Assembly: GCA_035235625.1 (NCBI GenBank)
Contig: CP141146.1
Coordinates: 11,960,501-12,024,500 of the forward strand
Reading direction: 5' to 3'
Source of the DNA: Saururus chinensis
Lineage: Eukaryota; Streptophyta; Magnoliopsida; Piperales; Saururaceae
DNA length: 64,000 nt
Shown in pieces: positions 59,543-64,000 of the stretch. Position 1 is the first letter of the stretch. Each line of letters opens with the position of its first letter. The position numbers and the translations under genes are program-made. The notes beneath the pieces were generated by a model. It ran no database searches, was not told the DNA's origin, and saw only the letters and a program-made list of their open reading frames with translations.

Positions 59543-59770
59543 GGCCATACATTGCCAACAAGGGCCATACAATGCCAACTAAGGGCGGAAAACATACAGT
59601 GCCACTATTGGGCAAGAATCTTACAGTGCCAATCTTGGGCAGAACATACAGTGCCATCTATAGGCCGAAAACATATAGAGCTCATGAAGGGCGGAAACTT
59701 ACAGCACTCTCAATAGAGCATCAAACGTCTGGGCCGAAACACGACACCAAGACTAAATCGAAAACATACA
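59543..59770 (+). repeat. About 30-bp degenerate tandem repeat in LTR B
   Basis: Six to seven units of the type ACATACAGTGCCAACTATGG followed by GC[CG]GAAA, spaced 25-35 bases, run through this segment and decay at the right end (GCACTCTCAATAGAGC). Confidence 0.75.
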
Positions 59771-62700
59771 TACGATTGCTCTCAACAGAGCATCAGACGT
59801 CAGGTGCTCTATATAGCACACAGACAACATCCTGCAGGATAAACACCATGGCTAGACCAGGAAGGACACTCAATCGATTACTTATCGACTAGCTCAAAAC
59901 GGAACTTAATCCGTCGAAACCCTCAGTCTCGAACTTACAACGTTACCAATTAGGGTTAATTACCATTCAAGTTTATATTAGATAACTTATGCATGTACAA
60001 TTATGCTCGAAAAGACTACTATCTTACATTCTTTATCCAACCAGGCTAGAAATACTCCCGTCCCAAAGTTCCAATCCACAAAGGTAGAATTTCTTTACTT
60101 AACTCATCCCCCACTCTTACACTTACAACCTTACCGATCTCTACATAGCCTTCCTTACTTAAACTCGAATTCCATACTGATAATCTTACCATCATACACT
60201 CATGGCTTTACAACTTACACCATCCACCTTAAAACTGAATATTCTTACTCAAACTCCTCAAATGAGACCCTTTTTGACCTAAGTCCTGTCATCAAACCCT
60301 TACTAATTCCTTACTCATTATTCTTTCATTATAATTCATATTACGTACATTTGCATGTACAACTATGCCATTACCTCTTACTAACTCACAATCCCCTAAA
60401 AGTACTCAGAATCTTAAGTCTTCAATTCTTTGCATCCCCCACGTCTCCTACTCGTCACTCGAATGTGCCGTCTGACTCAAACTGAACAACTTCTCCAATT
60501 TCATCAAATCCAGCATTTGTCTTTCAATCTTATCTTTCCTTGCCCGACATACAATCATGGTTTCCACGTTATAACTTACGAAGTACCCCTTAGCCAAACT
60601 TACTATCAAATACTTCTACTCATGCCCATCGATCGTATACTATCAATCCACAATGAAAATCACACACTTTGGTCACATACACACGATTCATAGTAACTTA
60701 CTACGTGCCCTTAGTCTTCACTAACATACACACACAAATCATATACATACATGCTTTTATAAGCAACATAATCATGCAAACATTAAATTATAAACTCCTA
60801 GCATGCTACTACACAAACAAAGCATGCTATAATAAAATTACGAGTTCAAGGTCCCCTACTTCGTAATCCACAGGAGTTTGATGTCGAGCAAACAATGGTG
60901 GTGGCGTCGATAGCGGATTAGGCGGCTAAAAGCATCGCACTGAGAGAGTTGTTGTGTCTCGAGGATTTTCAAAGATGCTGGAATTAAGCTTGATAATGTT
61001 AGATTAATTTTACTCGAAGCCAAAGGTTTGGACGCACTAAGGCAGACAGACACAAGGGCGTGCCACTAGAAATGGCAGTGACCACCGAAAGGGGGCTGAC
61101 TGATTGGAGGTCGCACAACGGTTTAAAAACACTTTGTTGGTGACAAAACATTAAAATGGACAGCGGACCATAATCAACGACAACAATTCTGCATTAATGA
61201 AGCCTCACCACATGGCAGAGGGCTTGCTTGCACACATATAGACATAGGAGAGACGGAGGGCTTTAACGGCCATATTGCCTAATGGTGGGGACGTTCCATA
61301 AACATACGTTGATGCACTAAGGCTTGGCGCAAGTGGCCGGCAAGGGCGGCGCCATTTCTAAACGCTACCTACAACCAATTCATCGTACGGGCGATCGTGC
61401 ATCAAGCACGGCTTACGGTGGAAGATATGGCATGACATCGGTCGAGCCATTGATGGACCAAGTTTAATGGCTGACTGTGTTACTTCTGCTTGGAAGGATC
61501 TGAATTCGAGGACTCTTTCCTCGTATGTTTCGGGTCGTGTGTAATAGAAAGTGGGGGTACAAAGGTAAATTTGGGCTAGAAGTGCTGGCCCTAATCATCA
61601 CTGGGTCGGGGCAGAGCCCATGTTGGTTGGATCTATAGCCCAAGTTCACGTGATATCAAGCTAGACACGTTGGCTTGAGTTGAAGCGAAGCCCATCAGTG
61701 ACAGTCATAGATGTACCCCATAGTTTAGGGCGTCTAGTGTGTGCAGAAGACATGCAGAGGAGGCCGGAAGCTGGGCCTCTTTCTGATTTTGGTCAAACCA
61801 ACATCCGTAGTTGTCTGCTAGCCGATGTCGAGCAACAGAACACCTGGTAAGAGAAACAAAGAGACCCGATTTAACCGGGGTGATAGTGTATCGAGTCGGG
61901 GCACAGACACGCATCGCAGGGCCATGAACGGCCGATGGGGCTAGGGGTCAAACTTCGAATACGGCTGTGATTCAATAATCACAAATTGCTGCGAGCTGAA
62001 TGGACACCGATCGGTGTTCGTCTGAAGTCTAACGGTGGTGAATCGACACCACTAGACTGAAACTGTGTCTTGGACTAAACGGAGCAATGCGGCCGAAGAG
62101 AGGAGAATGGTGCAAGAGTTCGTTGTCGGCCCGAGGTGGAGCCGGAGGTCCTCTGGCTATTCACAACCACAGAAAACAAAAGGGAAACAAACACGATCTG
62201 TCCGATCGGAAAATAGCGGAAGGAGGGGTGCCAAACCGGGGGAGGCGGCAGCCTTGCCATCGTCGGTCCAAGAGAAGGCCAACGGCCAAAGACTAGCGGC
62301 ACAACACACTAAAAAAAAGGGAATTTTTATCCCGTTTCAAATATTGCAGAGGGGGCTGAAGGAGGCGGCGACCAGGGCGATGGTAGGGGCGGCAGCCTCA
62401 CCGTCGCTGGATTGAGGGGAGGGCCAAAGGCCTGTCACCGTGGCTGGCCACCGGTGGCACAGCCGACGGCCACAACACCCAGTAACCGGACAAAACAACA
62501 AAAAAGAAAACATTGCCCGTCTAGATTGGAAAACGACGGAAGGAGAGGTGGCTGCCAGGGGAGACGGTGGTCCGGTTTGGGGGTGGTGGTCTTGTCATTG
62601 CCGGGCCGGAAGAGAGCCAGAGGCCCGGCGGCGGCAGCCGGCGACCAGCGGCACAGCAGCAGGTCGCAGTGAACAGAAAATCGAAAAACAAAGGCGGGGT

Positions 62701-63504
62701 GGCGGAATTTTACCTCACGGCGGCAAAGCAGGGGCGGGGAGACCGGGACAGAGTGTCTAGAGGCAATCTTGGTCAGGGCGGAGCAAGGGTGAAGAGATGG
62801 TGGCCATGCAACAGCCGATGGCGGCGAATCGGGGTAGAAACCATGATTCGGTCTCTGTTCAGCTGAAACAAAAAAAAAAAGAAACGGGGTGGTGGCGGCC
62901 GGCGGGGCCAGGCTAGGGAGGTGGCGGCGATGTCGCCAGGCTAAGGCTGACCGGGCGGAAGCCTGCCGCCGGTAGTCCCTCCGGCCTCACACAGAGAAAA
63001 CTGCCTCTGCTTTCACTGTTCCTCCAGTGGGTCGGGCGTGTTGAGGCGCACCCGATCCGCTTTATGTATTTTTTTTCTTTTTTTTTCATTTTTCTTTCTT
63101 TCTTCCTGTTTATGTTCTCACGTGTCCCATTCGATTTTTGTGCCGAAAAAATTTATGGGATGCGTCAAGACCCATGACCTGTGACTAAGCACGACTCCCA
63201 ATACTTACAGACACGAATATTACAAATACGGATACGCCGAAGCGTAAATTTCTTTATCGAAAATACGAGCAGAAAACTGCAGAATATTGCAAAAATTGTA
63301 GAAAGTAGCAGAAAAATATAGAAAATTACAGAAAAATCGGGGATGTTACATATAGGAGGGCAAAGGACACCGGAGGACGGGATCTTGGCGGTAGTGCTCA
63401 AACACGAAGCATGGTGACGGGGCGGAAAGGGGAACGAGCACGGAGCATAAATGAGTGTAGGATGATTGGGAGCAGAGAAGCGGAGTCGGGTTAAAAACAA
63501 AGAC

Positions 63505-63715
63505 AATTTCGTCCTTTAAAAAGACGAAATCACATTTGGCTTCGACAGACTAAAGGGCGAATTGCGAAGTATGACGATTTCGTCCTTTAGAAGGACAATT
63601 GCCTTAAGCTGATTTTGTCATTTACTTAATCTATTGTAACCTGATTTTGTCCTTTGGAAGGACAAAATCAACTTATACTTGATTTCGTCCTTCCAAAAGA
63701 CAAAATCATATATTT
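63505..63715. repeat. Subterminal palindrome array, right
   Basis: Units of the GATTTCGTCCTT...AAGGACGAAATC type at about 63507, 63575, 63643 and 63680, with a half unit at about 63610. They are the counterparts of the array at 47785-48060. Confidence 0.8.
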
Positions 63716-63856
63716 TTTTTATAAAAAAGCCACGCAGGCGCCAACGACTTAGCTGGCACCTACGTGGCAAAAAGCAACACTACTTTGGGAAATATTTTCC
63801 AAAGTGGGTTGATTTGATAAATATTTTTTAAAAATTATAATTTAAATAATTTTCCC
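63575..63856 (-). repeat. MULE right terminal inverted repeat
   Basis: Inverted partner of 47629-47931. It contains an internal hairpin (63731-63770) in which GCCACGCAGGCGCC faces GGCACCTACGTGGC. Confidence 0.88.
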
Positions 63857-64000
63857 TTCAGTTTTTTTTTTTGTTTGTGGACTTTTGTAGGAGAGATGTG
63901 CAGAAAATGTTTTTTTGAGTTTCTTTTGCTATTATAATTGGATGGAAACAATGCTACATGAGTCACATATGTTTGTCATGCTTATATTATTTGATGTTTA
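63857..64000. other. Unassigned flank
   Basis: A T-rich run followed by unassigned sequence outside the MULE. I see no feature. Confidence 0.5.

Larger units (their letters stand above)
58431..63350 (+). mobile_element. Solo LTR, family B, 4.9 kb
   Basis: Begins TGTCACGCCCGAGG at 58431, the classic start of many plant gypsy LTRs, and ends GGGGATGTTACA at 63350. Target duplication TATGG (58426-58430) against TATAG (63351-63355) has one mismatch. It has no gag or pol, so it is a solo LTR. It differs from family A except at the ends. It contains repeats at 59050-59300 and 59543-59770 and a GC-rich part (62050-63050) with several ORFs of 70-116 codons of unlikely coding value. It lies about 400 bases upstream of the MULE transposase start, inside the MULE leader or promoter. 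Confidence 0.88.
47629..63856 (-). mobile_element. MULE nest carrying transposase and PMD gene
   Basis: A Mutator-like element whose ends (GGGAAAATTATTTAAA at 47629 and its inverted copy ending at 63856) begin terminal inverted repeats of about 280-300 bp. Both coding regions are on the minus strand: an inactivated MuDR-type transposase (58023-50719), then a plant mobile domain gene (about 50640-48500). Two solo LTRs are nested inside (51133-55561 and 58431-63350), and a hAT element lies inside the first. Without these the element is about 6.9 kb. I found no matching 8-11-bp target duplication: left ATATTATTA, right TTCAGTTTT. That fits an old insertion, or an edge altered by later events. 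Confidence 0.85.

Noticed and set aside
60003-60485. 160-codon plus ORF in LTR B
   Set aside because: It is Ser/Leu/Thr/Tyr-rich sequence from CT- and A-rich LTR repeats without any domain.
62065-62866. Overlapping ORFs of 69-116 codons
   Set aside because: They sit in the GC-rich body of solo LTR B, overlap in several frames and show Gly/Arg-rich low complexity without motifs.

Overview
This is plant nuclear DNA from a flowering plant. Three host genes with ordinary plant splice sites sit among LTR retrotransposons with multi-kilobase LTRs, Mutator-like (MULE) elements and hAT elements. The first exon of the RING gene and the whole C2 gene are very GC-rich while the other exons and spacers are AT-rich. 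That pattern is common in monocots and some early-diverging angiosperms, but I cannot name the species.

Layout. 1-3222 is the 3' part of a very long LTR (family A) that abuts a dead Del/Tekay-like gypsy integrase fragment (3223-4430). 5177-9193 (+) is an intact five-exon membrane RING-H2 E3 ligase gene. 9753-17014 is a decayed Ty3/gypsy element with both LTRs and a near-perfect 5-bp target duplication, with a 1.4-kb non-autonomous MULE nested in its RNase H region. 17258 to about 18115 is a truncated third copy of LTR family A, lying just upstream of the next gene. 18455-43801 (+) is a 26-exon gene for an unc-13/MUN (DUF810, PATROL1 family) protein. My exon chain joins in frame throughout and predicts 1128 residues; its introns have swollen to as much as 6.4 kb with retroelement debris. 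44895-45243 is a small hAT element. 45414-46466 (-) is an intronless protein with two C2 domains. 47629-63856 is a large MULE nest.

The MULE nest is the most interesting part. Two long terminal inverted repeats, each about 280-300 bp, enclose an inactivated MuDR-type transposase (DNA-binding domain, MULE/DDE domain, SWIM finger, zinc knuckle) and, downstream on the same strand, a plant mobile domain (PMD) gene with several stop codons. A 4.4-kb solo LTR of family A (perfect CTTCG duplication) splits the transposase. That LTR was itself hit by a 592-bp hAT element (perfect AGTACAAG duplication). A second, different 4.9-kb solo LTR (family B) sits upstream of the transposase start. Without the insertions the MULE would be about 6.9 kb.

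The host genes show no evident functional link. The RING protein would act in membrane-linked ubiquitination, the MUN protein in membrane-protein trafficking, and the C2 protein probably in membrane association. All splice models, family calls and element boundaries come from reading by eye; no database search was possible.
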